NCBI GenBank assembly: GCA_000827325.1
Contig: KN832896.1
Location: 194,414-258,413 of the forward strand
Reading direction: 5' to 3'
Origin: Oidiodendron maius Zn
Lineage: Eukaryota > Ascomycota > Leotiomycetes > Myxotrichaceae
Length of the DNA stretch: 64,000 bases
This document shows, piece after piece, positions 10,416 through 19,291 of this stretch (within the stretch, counting starts at the first letter, position 1; each line of letters opens with the position of its first letter). The notes below the pieces were generated by a model, which was given only the letters and a program-made list of their open reading frames with translations, was not told the DNA's origin and did not search any database. The translations under genes were made by a program, and so were the position numbers.

Positions 10416-11925
10416 TTTTTAGAACTTTATAAAGAGATCCTCTGTCAAAAGATCTCTACCGGAAAAAGCGCTCCATTAAGAGTATGGCTTCAAGACATTC
10501 TCCCGGAAGAGAGTGTACCTATTTTCGTCGAGATTCTTGTATTTCTATCAAGGTAACCCGCCGCACTACGGGATTTTCGCTTCGCAGGGATGGGGGTTAT
10601 ATGTCTTAGGGTTCTTCAGCGAGGTAGCGCCGTCGCTACGAAAGGTAATCAAGAGACCAGCCGAGGTTGCAGTAACCTTAATGCTACAGTAGTGGCAGGT
10701 GAGCCGGTGACCCATGCTGTAGTTCCCCATCTGGCCTTGGAACATAAGGCTCGAGCAGGGTTCGGTGCGGAGTGGATTGTATGATTAATCGTTCGGTTAG
10801 CCAACTATCATCCACCTTACAGGGCGTGCAATACGCAAAAACCAGCAATACGTAAGGCGGGTGAGAGTTGGCTAACCGAACGATTCGTGGGTTCAATGCC
10901 GAGTGGGTTCGGTGCCGACTGAGTTCCACGCCAGAAGGTTTGGGCTTAGTGGATGCGGCACAGCTATCTCACTCTAATTGCAAGCCACGGGGAGCACACT
11001 ACTGTACCCCGGAATCTAGAGAACGCCGAGTCACGCTCACTTGTGCCTTCTATCGTAGGGAGATGGTGAGACTGGACGAATGTGACCCCTCCTCATGTAT
11101 ATATGTATATTTAAGAGTTCCGGGAATGGCACCAGATCAACTGTGCAAATTTTATAGCCTCCTGGCTTCTTCAGGCGACGGCGGGAAAAAACCCCCGGCT
11201 CCATCAATCGCCTAGCCCGTCGCTTTAGCCCATGTCCCGGAGGTCGTTGTCTCTCTTACGGGTTCCCGCCCCTCTAGATAGTGGCTCTTGGACCCCCCTG
11301 GAGTGCTCATAATCATCTGCTACCTCCTGAACTCCACTATCCCAGACCTGTCCAGATTTGCCCCGACCTCTTTGCCCAGGAGGGATCAAAGCGGCAGAGT
11401 GTCCCCCTAGCCTTGTGGGGCGCGCCACCCTTGGACTAATGCTCGTTGTGCTGCTGTATTGAATTAATATCCCTTTACTGCACCAGTCCTACTTCCGGAC
11501 TCCTTTCTGCTCTATTAAATCACTTCCTTCTCGAGCAATAGCTGCGTGAACCATTAGTTCCTCCCAAATCCACCCACCCGACTCATTCAAAGCGGACAGA
11601 CAACAATTCGAGTGCAGAAGATCAAGGTTTCCCAAGTTAGGACGAACGTGTGCGCCGCAGGGAGACAAGAGTTCGTACTCATTAAAAGTCAAACCGGCCG
11701 TCGCACCTATTGGAGGCCTGCGACCGAAATACAGGAGGAGTAGACGATGATTCAAAAAAAATGACACGTATGGCCGGGGCGCCTGCTCTTTGCCATTCCT
11801 CGAGGAAGATCTCTTTCCGCATAGTGGTGGCTGTACGTAGAATCCCTACAAATCTGTCTCTCGAGCTACGTTACTCATCAAACCATAGTTATCGAGGGGA
11901 GGTTTTGCACGGAAGCCTTTGGTAA
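10416..11925. other. Repeat-rich intergenic region
   Basis: Contains a MITE (10788-10884) and GGTTCGGTGC-type motifs around it. No protein domain seen in the short frames. It leads into the receptor/regulator/NLR relics. Confidence 0.4.
10788..10884. mobile_element. MITE, ATCGTTCGG-terminus family, copy 1
   Basis: A 97-base non-coding element with about 33-base terminal inverted repeats beginning ATCGTTCGGTTAGCCAAC. A TA precedes the left end; the right flank is TC, so the target duplication is decayed. The same ends occur at 51978-52063, proving a family. TA insertion suggests a Tc1/mariner-type parent. Confidence 0.75.
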
Positions 11926-11929
11926 GAGT

Positions 11930-12538
11930 TTCTGTCTGCCGTGCCCGCAGACAGTATGGCTGTACTCGAATAACTTCGATACTATTATGGCGGCAATGGA
12001 TTGGGTCAATGTGGTTGGTATGGTCTGCACGGTCTATCTCCTTATTTCGTTTGCAGTCCTACCAGTGCAGAAGACCCACCGGCACTATCTGAGTGTCTGT
12101 TTAGCCATCTCCATTGGTATAATGCAGGTAAGAAGGAACACTGACCTTGTTCCGTAGGTGAATATGATGACAGATCATATAGCTGGGTTTTATCATCCCT
12201 CTCGCGGCTACGCCTCAGCAGTGCTTCAACGCCATCACACCGAATGATATGCACTCGAATCGGACGTGCGCAATCTCTGGCGCGTTCCTCCTTTTTGGAG
12301 GCTGTAGCGCCGTGATGTGGACATTACTGCGATCTGTAGCGCTCCACATGCAAATCTGCTGGCAAATTACCCTGGGGAGCAGCTTCATGTGGGGATCGCT
12401 TGGTGCAGGGTGGGCAATACCGACAATCGTCCTGACCCTCGCTCTAGTCTTCAGCGGAGTTTCCTTCCGTTATGGAGACACCTGTCACATCAACCACAAG
12501 AATGGCTTGGCGGACTTCTGGGCCCCACTGCTTACAAC
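11930..12538 (+). pseudogene. Frizzled/Smoothened-like fungal GPCR fragment
   Basis: Part of a seven-helix receptor of the fungal Frizzled-like class. The first piece reads CLPCP then WVNVVGMVCTVYLLISFAVL and KTHRHYLSVCLAISIG; a 55-base intron (12128-12182) restores the frame into LGFIIPLAATPQQCFNAITP, then TCAISGAFLLFGG, the family motif ALHMQICWQITLG, and SGVSFRYGDTCHINH. These cover about helices 1-5. After FWAPLL the similarity stops abruptly and sequence of a different gene family begins. The extracellular N-terminus and the last helices are missing, so this is a truncated copy. Splice sites are still good, so the truncation may be fairly recent. Confidence 0.75.
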
Positions 12539-12559
12539 ATGCTATTGGCTACTGCAGTC

Positions 12560-13606
12560 TAGAGTCTGACGAGGACAATAGCGCCATGATGAGCGGCATG
12601 TCTATCTGGGACCAAGGAGACGGGCTCCTCGACCTGGTCGACATCTTCCTACCAGGAATCGACGACGAATCCCATTCCGCTACAGACTATCCGGTACTAG
12701 AACCTACTGAGGAATGTGGTCTACAGGACCGCATGAGCGAGATTATATCTCAGCTTTACAACATACACAATTCAATATCAAGATGTCACGCCCTAGATCA
12801 GGAAAGCTTCAATATCGGGCTTGCAGAATCTGTGTTTACGGTGACTAATCTAAAGCACTTCGTTTGGGCCTTCTTTAGCGGATTTTATAGGTATCTCCCA
12901 ATTATCCATCGGCCAACCTTTGATAGTGAACATACATCCTTGCCTCTTCTGCTTGCAGTTTTTCTCATTGGATCCGTGCATTCCGCCCCAAAAGACCCAG
13001 CAATATCTGCACGCAGTTTTTTGATCTTGCAGAGGAGTACATATTCAACCACTATACCTTTAGGGGACTACTAGAAGTAGACAGAGGAGGAGAGGTCTCT
13101 GCTGAGGAAATCTAGATCCTCCAGGTTGCTATAATAATCCTGGCCATCCAGATCAGCAAGGATGACGCAACAACACAACGACGTATTAGACTCGAGAGAT
13201 GCCCTTGCCTTATCGTTGCAGTACGACTATGCAAGTTGTTCGGAACCAGTCATCACCCCCTTGGGCAGGATGTTTCCGGGACAAATTGGCTAGAGTTTAT
13301 CTCTACTGAGACACGCTTAAGGTAAGGCTGCCTTTTTGATGCTATACATTAGGTCGCGGCTACTGAAGACTACAGGATTGGAGTCTACACGTTCCTTATA
13401 GATTGCATGATTGCCTACTTTTTCAACTGTCATCCACAAGTAGCAGTTTCGGAGATGGTTGGGGACTTCCCCTGTCAAGATGAGCTTTTTGAAGCTAATG
13501 CGGCCGTTGCCTTCAGCGAAGTCGCTTTAAAAGCTGCTAGTAGTCCACTTCCTCGGTCATCATCAGATTTCATCTCCTTTCTCTTACGGAAGCCAGCACC
13601 GGCCTA
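12560..13606 (+). pseudogene. Fungal-specific transcription factor domain, decayed
   Basis: The frame from 12472 to 13074 enters a fungal_trans middle domain: FFSGFYRYLPIIHRPTFD and LLLAVFLIGSVHS are characteristic. Near 13020 the frame is lost by one base and continues as FDLAEEYIFNHYTFRG. A TAG interrupts EEI and ILQVAIIILAIQ; CAG to TAG is the change expected from RIP. The domain then runs on through RLCKLFGTSHHPLGQD and, after another discontinuity near 13325 where a GTAAG is followed by only about 33 bases before the next AG, into IGVYTFLIDCMIAYFFNCHP. No Zn2Cys6 DNA-binding part is present. It directly abuts the receptor fragment upstream and an NLR scrap downstream. Confidence 0.75.
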
Positions 13607-13860
13607 AGTGTCTCGTCAGAGTACACAGATGATGAGAAAGAAGAATTATATTCACTTCTTAGGCAGGTTCTTGGAAGCGTTATCACTCTCCTTTTGCCCC
13701 TTTGCATCTCCTCTCTCAGCACATTGATTTGCGTCTCGAAAGAATGCGCAAGCCAAACACTGGACGAGCTACACTCCATTCTGGATATCCCACAAGATCA
13801 AAATAAGCCGCTTCGGCTTTATCATCCGGCATTCCGATGTCGTACTTCATTTAGCGTCTG
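13607..13860 (+). pseudogene. NLR (NACHT family) fragment
   Basis: Plus-strand frame reading ELYSLLRQVLGSVITLL, then PLCISSLSTLICVSKE, TLDELHSILDIPQDQ and PLRLYHPAFR. This is the segment just after the NACHT ATPase in fungal NLR proteins (family consensus: LHSILD, then LHHPSFRDFL). The frame breaks right after PAFR. Neither the P-loop nor the repeat domain is present nearby. It is a relic of a heterokaryon-incompatibility or immunity-type gene. Confidence 0.65.
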
Positions 13861-14975
13861 ATTCAGGGGCGCCTTCAGCTGACCGACATTATTTCTTAGC
13901 TCCAGGTTCAGCTGAGCTCTAACCCAATGATCTCCGCGCAAGTTTTCTGCGGTATGAAATGGAGCTAACAATATCGTTCCAGCCAGCAGTCTGAGTCTTA
14001 TGTCTAGTCTCGGATAGCTGCAGTACTCCGACCGTCTTCGTTCCCGGCGTTGGCGATGATTACCAGAGTAGGAAATTGATCTACGTCTGCTATAGTTCAT
14101 GCTGGCCCAATATCGTATTGGACCCTCATATTGTGCCATTTGGAGGTTGCGTATCTCTGCGGTCTAGTAAGTGGTGGGAAATGGTCTTTCTACTAGGCGA
14201 TAATTATGATATTCTTCAGCGGCCGGCAAACACGTCGTGATCACTCTCAACGGTGATCAGCCTGAGCAAGTTTTGACAGGTTCGAGGACTGAATGAATTG
14301 ACTGAACTACAGGCTGTGGTATGGGCAGATCTCCATATTAATAATACAATCATGTTGCGGAGCCAGGGCATTCTGCAAACAGATCACCTAGTCTTCCACA
14401 GTCTCCTTCAACACAAAGCCTATTACCCTTAATATTTTAAGAGAGATGTATCTCAGTAATTATTGGCTTGCTGTGGATACTGTCACTTTATGATATTTTG
14501 TAATGGCGTGTACATCATTGCCTACCTTGTGCGAGCCAAATGGAAGTTCCAAACCTGATTTCTTAAAAGGCCGAATTGGAAGGAGATAGAGCAGCCGAGA
14601 GGCGGTCGTTGAGGATTCTGCCTACCTCGGAACGTCAATGCACAATCGGATGCCATGGCGAGCCAGTTCCCCTGCTCATCTGCAGTACCACGCGAAGCAG
14701 CATAGCTCAATCAGGCCCACTTTAATGCACAATTTATGTGGAATTTTCAATATACAGTCTACTGTATTACCTTTTCGACGCCTCGTTAGGGCCGGACTTA
14801 GCGGACACATAACCGCCGACCCACGGGGAAAGGTGGCCGAAGCCGAAGAGATGTAGCAGCTACCACTTATTTACTCCTCTTGCACCGCTGCACTATTAGA
14901 AGCTCTTTTTACTTTCGCAACCGCACTGCTTCGCTCAGAAATCGTCTTCTTTCTAAACCATTCTCACCCCACATC
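13861..14975. other. Intergenic, decayed
   Basis: No supported gene. The first few hundred bases may be further eroded NLR sequence. A pyrimidine-rich stretch at about 14870-14975 precedes the next gene. Confidence 0.4.
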
Positions 14976-15539
14976 ATGGACAAAACTGCCCTCCTGATCA
15001 TGGACGTCCAGGCAGGCACTGTTCCGCTCGTCTCCATCTCCGAAACATACCTCCCACTCATGGCCGATACCATCAACTCTGCCCGCTCCGCGGGGGTGAA
15101 AATAATATACATCACCATCTCCTTTCGCCCCTCCCACCCCGAGTGCTCACCACGCAACCTTATATTCGGGGGACTGGCAAAGTCGAATGTCTATGTGAAT
15201 GGTGCACCAGAGACTGCCATCCATCCATCAATCGCACCTCTCCCAACCGACATTGTGGTGGAGAAGAAGAGAGTGAGCGCGTTTTCAGGGAGCGATCTCG
15301 ACGTGGTGCTCCGGAGTTTGGGAGTGGGGAAATTAGTCATGGCCGGTATGATTACAAGCGGTGTGGTCTTGAGTACGGTTTGTGAGGCTGTGGACAAGGA
15401 TTTCGAGATTGTCGTGCTGAGGGATTTATGTGTGGACTTCAAAGAGGAAACGCATAGGGTGTTGATGGATGACCTGTTCGCAAAACGTGGCGTAGTGGTG
15501 GGTGCGAGAGACTGGATCAAGGAGTTGGAGGTAGAATAA
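14976..15539 (+). CDS. Isochorismatase-like (cysteine hydrolase fold) protein
   Basis: A 187-residue intronless protein of the isochorismatase/nicotinamidase fold. The N-terminus TALLIMDVQAG carries the conserved Asp10; VVEKKRVSAF supplies the conserved Lys at 97-98; and VMAGMITSGVVLST is the loop that normally bears the nucleophilic Cys. Here that position is not Cys (about Val130), as in several fungal members, so ordinary amidase chemistry is doubtful and isochorismatase-like vinyl-ether hydrolysis or another role is possible. The ATG at 14976 is chosen because upstream in-frame residues look non-conserved. It stands alone, with relics upstream and repeats downstream. Confidence 0.88.
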   Translation: MDKTALLIMDVQAGTVPLVSISETYLPLMADTINSARSAGVKIIYITISFRPSHPECSPRNLIFGGLAKSNVYVNGAPETAIHPSIAPLPTDIVVEKKRVSAFSGSDLDVVLRSLGVGKLVMAGMITSGVVLSTVCEAVDKDFEIVVLRDLCVDFKEETHRVLMDDLFAKRGVVVGARDWIKELEVE

Positions 15540-16774
15540 GACAGAGATCTTTGGCCGCAAACCACTGCTTTTGTTTGCTATTGTGGTGTTTTTGCTAGGA
15601 AGTATCCTGTGTGCGAGGGCAGAGACGGTTCAGGTAGGGCTGGCAATTGAAGTTGGATTTTTAATTTTTGTATATACGATTCAAGGAATTCTGGCCTCTG
15701 ATTCGTCGGATGCGAAATTTTAAAAGTCGATTCGAAGGATTAATTTAATCTTGCCCTGAATATCTAATCTGACAGCAGCCAATATGACAGCACTCGCCAT
15801 ATTATTCGCCCCGTAAATCTCTGCAAAAACAAGTATTATACATTCTATGTGTGGTGGTCGAGCCATCAGAGTAGATGTTAGAGATGTAGATGCGCACGGA
15901 GAGGGGGTCAAAGGAATCGTAGTTGCCGTAAGGATCAGGAGCAGGATCCGACATGGTGGTATCTGTGTTTTAATTTTGCTGGTAAATTGCATGCAAATCA
16001 AAAACTAACTCACCATCTATCAACTACCCTGCCACATTGTCAGGACGCCACAAAATACTGTTCGATTCAAGGGAGGGGAGATTGATTCACGGTTCAAAGT
16101 GCTCAGTTGATAGCCGTGTCGGCTCTCGCAGATAGCATCGTCACATTCGGCTCTCCCTGGTAAGGTTGTCTATTTAGGGTTTTCGAAAGGCCAGACACTG
16201 CAGGGATCACCTGGAGACACAACTAGTCCTTTTGGGCTTGGTTCCGTGGCCCTGTGACCTTACGATTAAGGCTGACTTTCTTGCACGAATCGTCATTGTC
16301 AGGATTACAAGCAATGCGGCGCTAAACTCAATACGGCTATAACTACAACGTATCGGTAATATCCCCTACAGATTATACAGGCAGGAACAATGAACTGTAA
16401 AGGGCACGTAAATACAGCTGTAAAGGGCGTGTATGTGCTTCAGTCAATTAAGGATATAACCCTCTGGCTTAGGGGTTTGTCTGCTTCTAGGGTTGGGCTT
16501 CAATCCACCGGATTGGGTATCAATTATATAAGCAATCTCTGACAGTCATTGCCAAATTCGTCGCCATGACCCGCGTATTGTGTCGCTAGGGTCCACATTC
16601 CAAGCCTGTACCCCTAGAGACGACACTTATCGAGGCTAGTCTGGTTATGACAGGGAGATGATTCAAGTGGCGGAAATGATAGCCGTGAGCTGCACAAAAT
16701 CGGAGTTTGGCTGTTCGGCTTCACCAGGTCGGTGGTTTTGTGTCCGCTAAATCTAGACCGGTTGCCAACCCTTA
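15540..16774. other. Intergenic, no gene recognised
   Basis: A 93-residue minus-strand frame at 15720-16001 has no domain and is not called. The rest is non-coding. Confidence 0.4.
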
Positions 16775-16949
16775 CAGTGAAAACCCGCTACAGTATAAGA
16801 ATACTCTAGATAAGAATAACCCGCCAACAAGAATATGTCACTCAGTCCAGTTGACTTATTTTCGAGGTCAAATGTTCCCTACATAAGATTACCGCTTCAT
16901 AAGAATACAAACTTTGCTCCCGAGCATATTCTTATAGTGGGTTTTTACT
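16775..16949. mobile_element. MITE with CAGT termini (pogo/Fot1-like)
   Basis: About 175 bases bounded by inverted repeats: left CAGTGAAAACCCGCTAC, right end in AGTGGGTTTTTACTG. TATAAGAATA motifs lie inside both ends. A TA precedes the left end. Related ends occur at 17380-17422 and 54050-54147. No transposase. Confidence 0.65.
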
Positions 16950-17550
16950 GGACCCCCCGGTGCCAGGGGCCTCGACCCCCTCTCACTCTGCTGGGATAGA
17001 GTAGTGTAAAAAGTATGGCATATAAGATAGAGTAATGTAGTTTACCTCTATCTCATATACCATAGTTTTAAAAGTACGGTAAGTTATAGTAAGATAGGCT
17101 CCAAAAAGGATGGTATATGAGATCTTGACCATTATTGAGGCCTCAGGCACATATGAGGTTTGGCAATGTCCTGTAACTATTCAGGGGCTTAGTAGTCTCA
17201 GTTGAGTATAGTTTATAGAGTATATATAGGCTCTTAATCAACTTTTAAGGGGGTTTTCAGTATTAATAGTTAATAAAAGGACTCAAACAATGATAGATAG
17301 CTTCAGATAGCTTCTTCTTAGCAAAATAGAGCTTAATTAATAGGATTTTCGATAACAGGATACTCTGCTATATCCTTAATTTTGCTGTCCCCGAATGACA
17401 TCCTTATATCGGGGTTTGACTGTAACCACTCGCTAACCTCGTAGAAATAGCTGCAATAGTTTATATCTGGCTTTGTTGTCGTTGCCAAACAGGGCCTCAG
17501 ACACCTATCCACTGAACGAGACTGGGGAAGATGTGCAATATCTATTAAAC
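16950..17550. other. AT-rich repeat island
   Basis: AT-rich, with short inverted repeats around 17000-17110 (CTATCTCATATACCAT and its near complement). A CAGT-type MITE end finishes at 17422 (GGGGTTTGACTG followed by TA). No gene. Confidence 0.5.
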
Positions 17551-18642
17551 TCAGATGTCCAATTTAAGGATTCGCTTCGCGTTTTCCGACGCCAACGCCC
17601 TATGCGTACTCGTAGCCAGCGGCAGCGAGTCGAACCAATCGGCCTGCTCCTCATTACTCTCGTAGGGATAATCCACGCTGAACAAGACCCTCGACTCGCC
17701 CATCTCGGCAATACCGGCGTGCAGCGTGCTTGCACGCTTGACGCCCGCCAGTGTGGCGAAGAAGTGGTTGTTGAAGTAGTACATCAGCGACTTGGTGTGC
17801 GCGCCGTTCGTGTTCTCCACAGCCAGCTTCAGGCGCTCCTGCGCGCGGTGGATGAAGAAGGGCAGGCCCTCGGCCACGTGGCCCAGGATGATGCGCACGT
17901 TGGGGTACCGGTCCAGCACGCCCGAGCACATGATGCGCAGCGCGTGGCCGCCCGTCTCAGTAGCGAAGGCGAACGAGGCCAGCGCGAGCGCGGGATAGCC
18001 CTGGAACATGCGCTGCTGGCCCGGTGGCGGGCTGCGCGGGTGGATGTACAGCGGTACCTGGAGCTTGTTGAGCATAGCCCAGAAGGGCTCGCAGGCGGGT
18101 TCGTCAAGGTACCTCACATCGTCGAGGTCGGCCGTGCTCAGGTTGCAGTAGCCGTTGATGAGTACACCCTTGGCGCCGAGCTGCGTCACGGCGCGCTCGA
18201 GCTCCTTGGCAGCCTCCTCGGGCTTCTGCATCGCCACGCAGGCAAAGAAGCCAAAGCGCGTCGGGTGGGCTTTGGCATACTTCTCGTACATCGCATCGTT
18301 GGTCTTGCGCGCCAGCTCGACCGCCGTGTCTGCATCCAGGACGCCCTCGATGCCTGGGCTGGTTAGAGAGACGACCGCGTATGAGATGCCCGACGTGTCC
18401 ATGGATTCCAGGCGCATCGGGACGTCGTCAAGTCGGTGCATGATGTCGGCGCCGACAGTGCCGTTAGCGGGCATGCCATCCCATCCTTTGATCGACTGTG
18501 TGACGGGGTAGGTCGCGGCTGCGTTGAAGTAGGGGCTGTTGACGGCCTCTTCGATGGCGATTTTGCCCTCAAGGCGCTCGACCTCGACGGTCTTGGTGGT
18601 TGTTCGGGGTATTGTGATCACCATCTTGAGTGGTCTCTTCAC
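17551..18642 (-). CDS. Amidohydrolase-family nonoxidative decarboxylase (2,3-dihydroxybenzoate decarboxylase-like)
   Basis: A 363-residue intronless protein of the ACMSD/2,3-dihydroxybenzoate decarboxylase group, which removes CO2 from aromatic acids without oxygen, using a divalent metal. GKIAIEEA near residue 26 supplies Glu31 (equivalent to Glu8 of fungal DHBD); VPLYIHPRSPPPG gives His201; GHVAEGLPFF has His255; LFSVDYPYES gives the metal-binding Asp324. The C-terminus ENAKRILKLD is typical. Either ATG (18642 or 18624) may be used; the domain starts about residue 25. It is divergent from an aldehyde dehydrogenase across 649 bases and close to a permease. A TATA-like GATATAAAGG lies on the minus strand near 18700. 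Substrate could be 2,3-dihydroxybenzoate, a resorcylate or a methylsalicylate. Confidence 0.9.
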   Translation of the reverse strand: MKRPLKMVITIPRTTTKTVEVERLEGKIAIEEAVNSPYFNAAATYPVTQSIKGWDGMPANGTVGADIMHRLDDVPMRLESMDTSGISYAVVSLTSPGIEGVLDADTAVELARKTNDAMYEKYAKAHPTRFGFFACVAMQKPEEAAKELERAVTQLGAKGVLINGYCNLSTADLDDVRYLDEPACEPFWAMLNKLQVPLYIHPRSPPPGQQRMFQGYPALALASFAFATETGGHALRIMCSGVLDRYPNVRIILGHVAEGLPFFIHRAQERLKLAVENTNGAHTKSLMYYFNNHFFATLAGVKRASTLHAGIAEMGESRVLFSVDYPYESNEEQADWFDSLPLATSTHRALASENAKRILKLDI

Positions 18643-19291
18643 GTGCGAAATTGTTCAGGTATTGTATTTCCCCAACAGCTCTCTCAGAGCAAGCAATCCC
18701 TTTATATCGGATCCCATTCTCGTGGAATCCATCTTCCGGGGAATCTTCTGCCTGTTTGTAAATGCCCTCTCGAAGCGGTTGGAGATGCAAAGAGAAGCTT
18801 AGCGGGTCTGGGGAATCCCGGGGCGGGGGTTGCAAGACCTTAACCCTAGTGTAACAGTACACTAACCCTAAGGGTCTGGGGAATCCCGGTGCGGGGCTGC
18901 AAGACCTTAGTTTTAGGGTAACCCTACCCTAACTAGCCTTAAGGGTCTGGGGAATCCCGGTGCGGGGGTTGCAGGACCCCTAGCACCGGGCAATTCCAAA
19001 GCCCGGAAACGCCAATCGCCCTGCGACTGACAGCGGCGGGTTTGACCTGCCGCCGCTGGGTTTGTGCAGGCAAAGTCATCAGTTTCGCACGAGTATTATA
19101 TGCTAATCATCACTGATGGATGCAGCATGATCTGCGGAGGTTAGCTATGGTTAACATTTTTCCTAATTTCACACCTCCTGCCTCTTATCTGCTTATAAGA
19201 CAAATGTTTACATCTCCAGACACGCACTCATCGTCTTCTCCTCCGCCTTCTTCCTCTATTATATCTGCTTGACTTAATCCGCCTACCCGTA
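18643..19291. promoter_or_regulatory. Divergent promoter of decarboxylase and aldehyde dehydrogenase
   Basis: This 649-base gap must hold both promoters. On the decarboxylase side is a minus-strand TATA-like box near 18700. On the dehydrogenase side is a long CT-rich tract (about 19225-19270), common upstream of strongly expressed fungal genes. A three-copy repeat (18804-19000) lies between. Shared control of both genes is inferred from the layout. Confidence 0.6.
18804..19000 (+). repeat. Three-copy ~70-base tandem repeat with telomere-like motifs
   Basis: Units start at 18804, 18872 and 18943, each opening GGGTCTGGGGAATCCCGG, then GCGGGG and TTGCA-GACC. GGTCT and AGACC at the ends of a unit can pair. 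The spacers contain TAACCCTA and CTAACCCTAA, matching the fungal telomere repeat TTAGGG on the other strand. The C/G-rich cores resemble paired CGG/CCG half-sites used by Zn2Cys6 regulators. Confidence 0.8.

Noticed and set aside
15720-16001. 93-residue minus-strand frame
   Set aside because: Low-complexity composition and no recognisable motif.
17473-18366. 297-residue plus-strand frame
   Set aside because: Shadow of the minus-strand decarboxylase; Arg/His/Val-rich composition and no domain.
18804-19000. CRISPR-like array
   Set aside because: Three direct repeats with similar spacers only; spacers resemble each other and the host is fungal.
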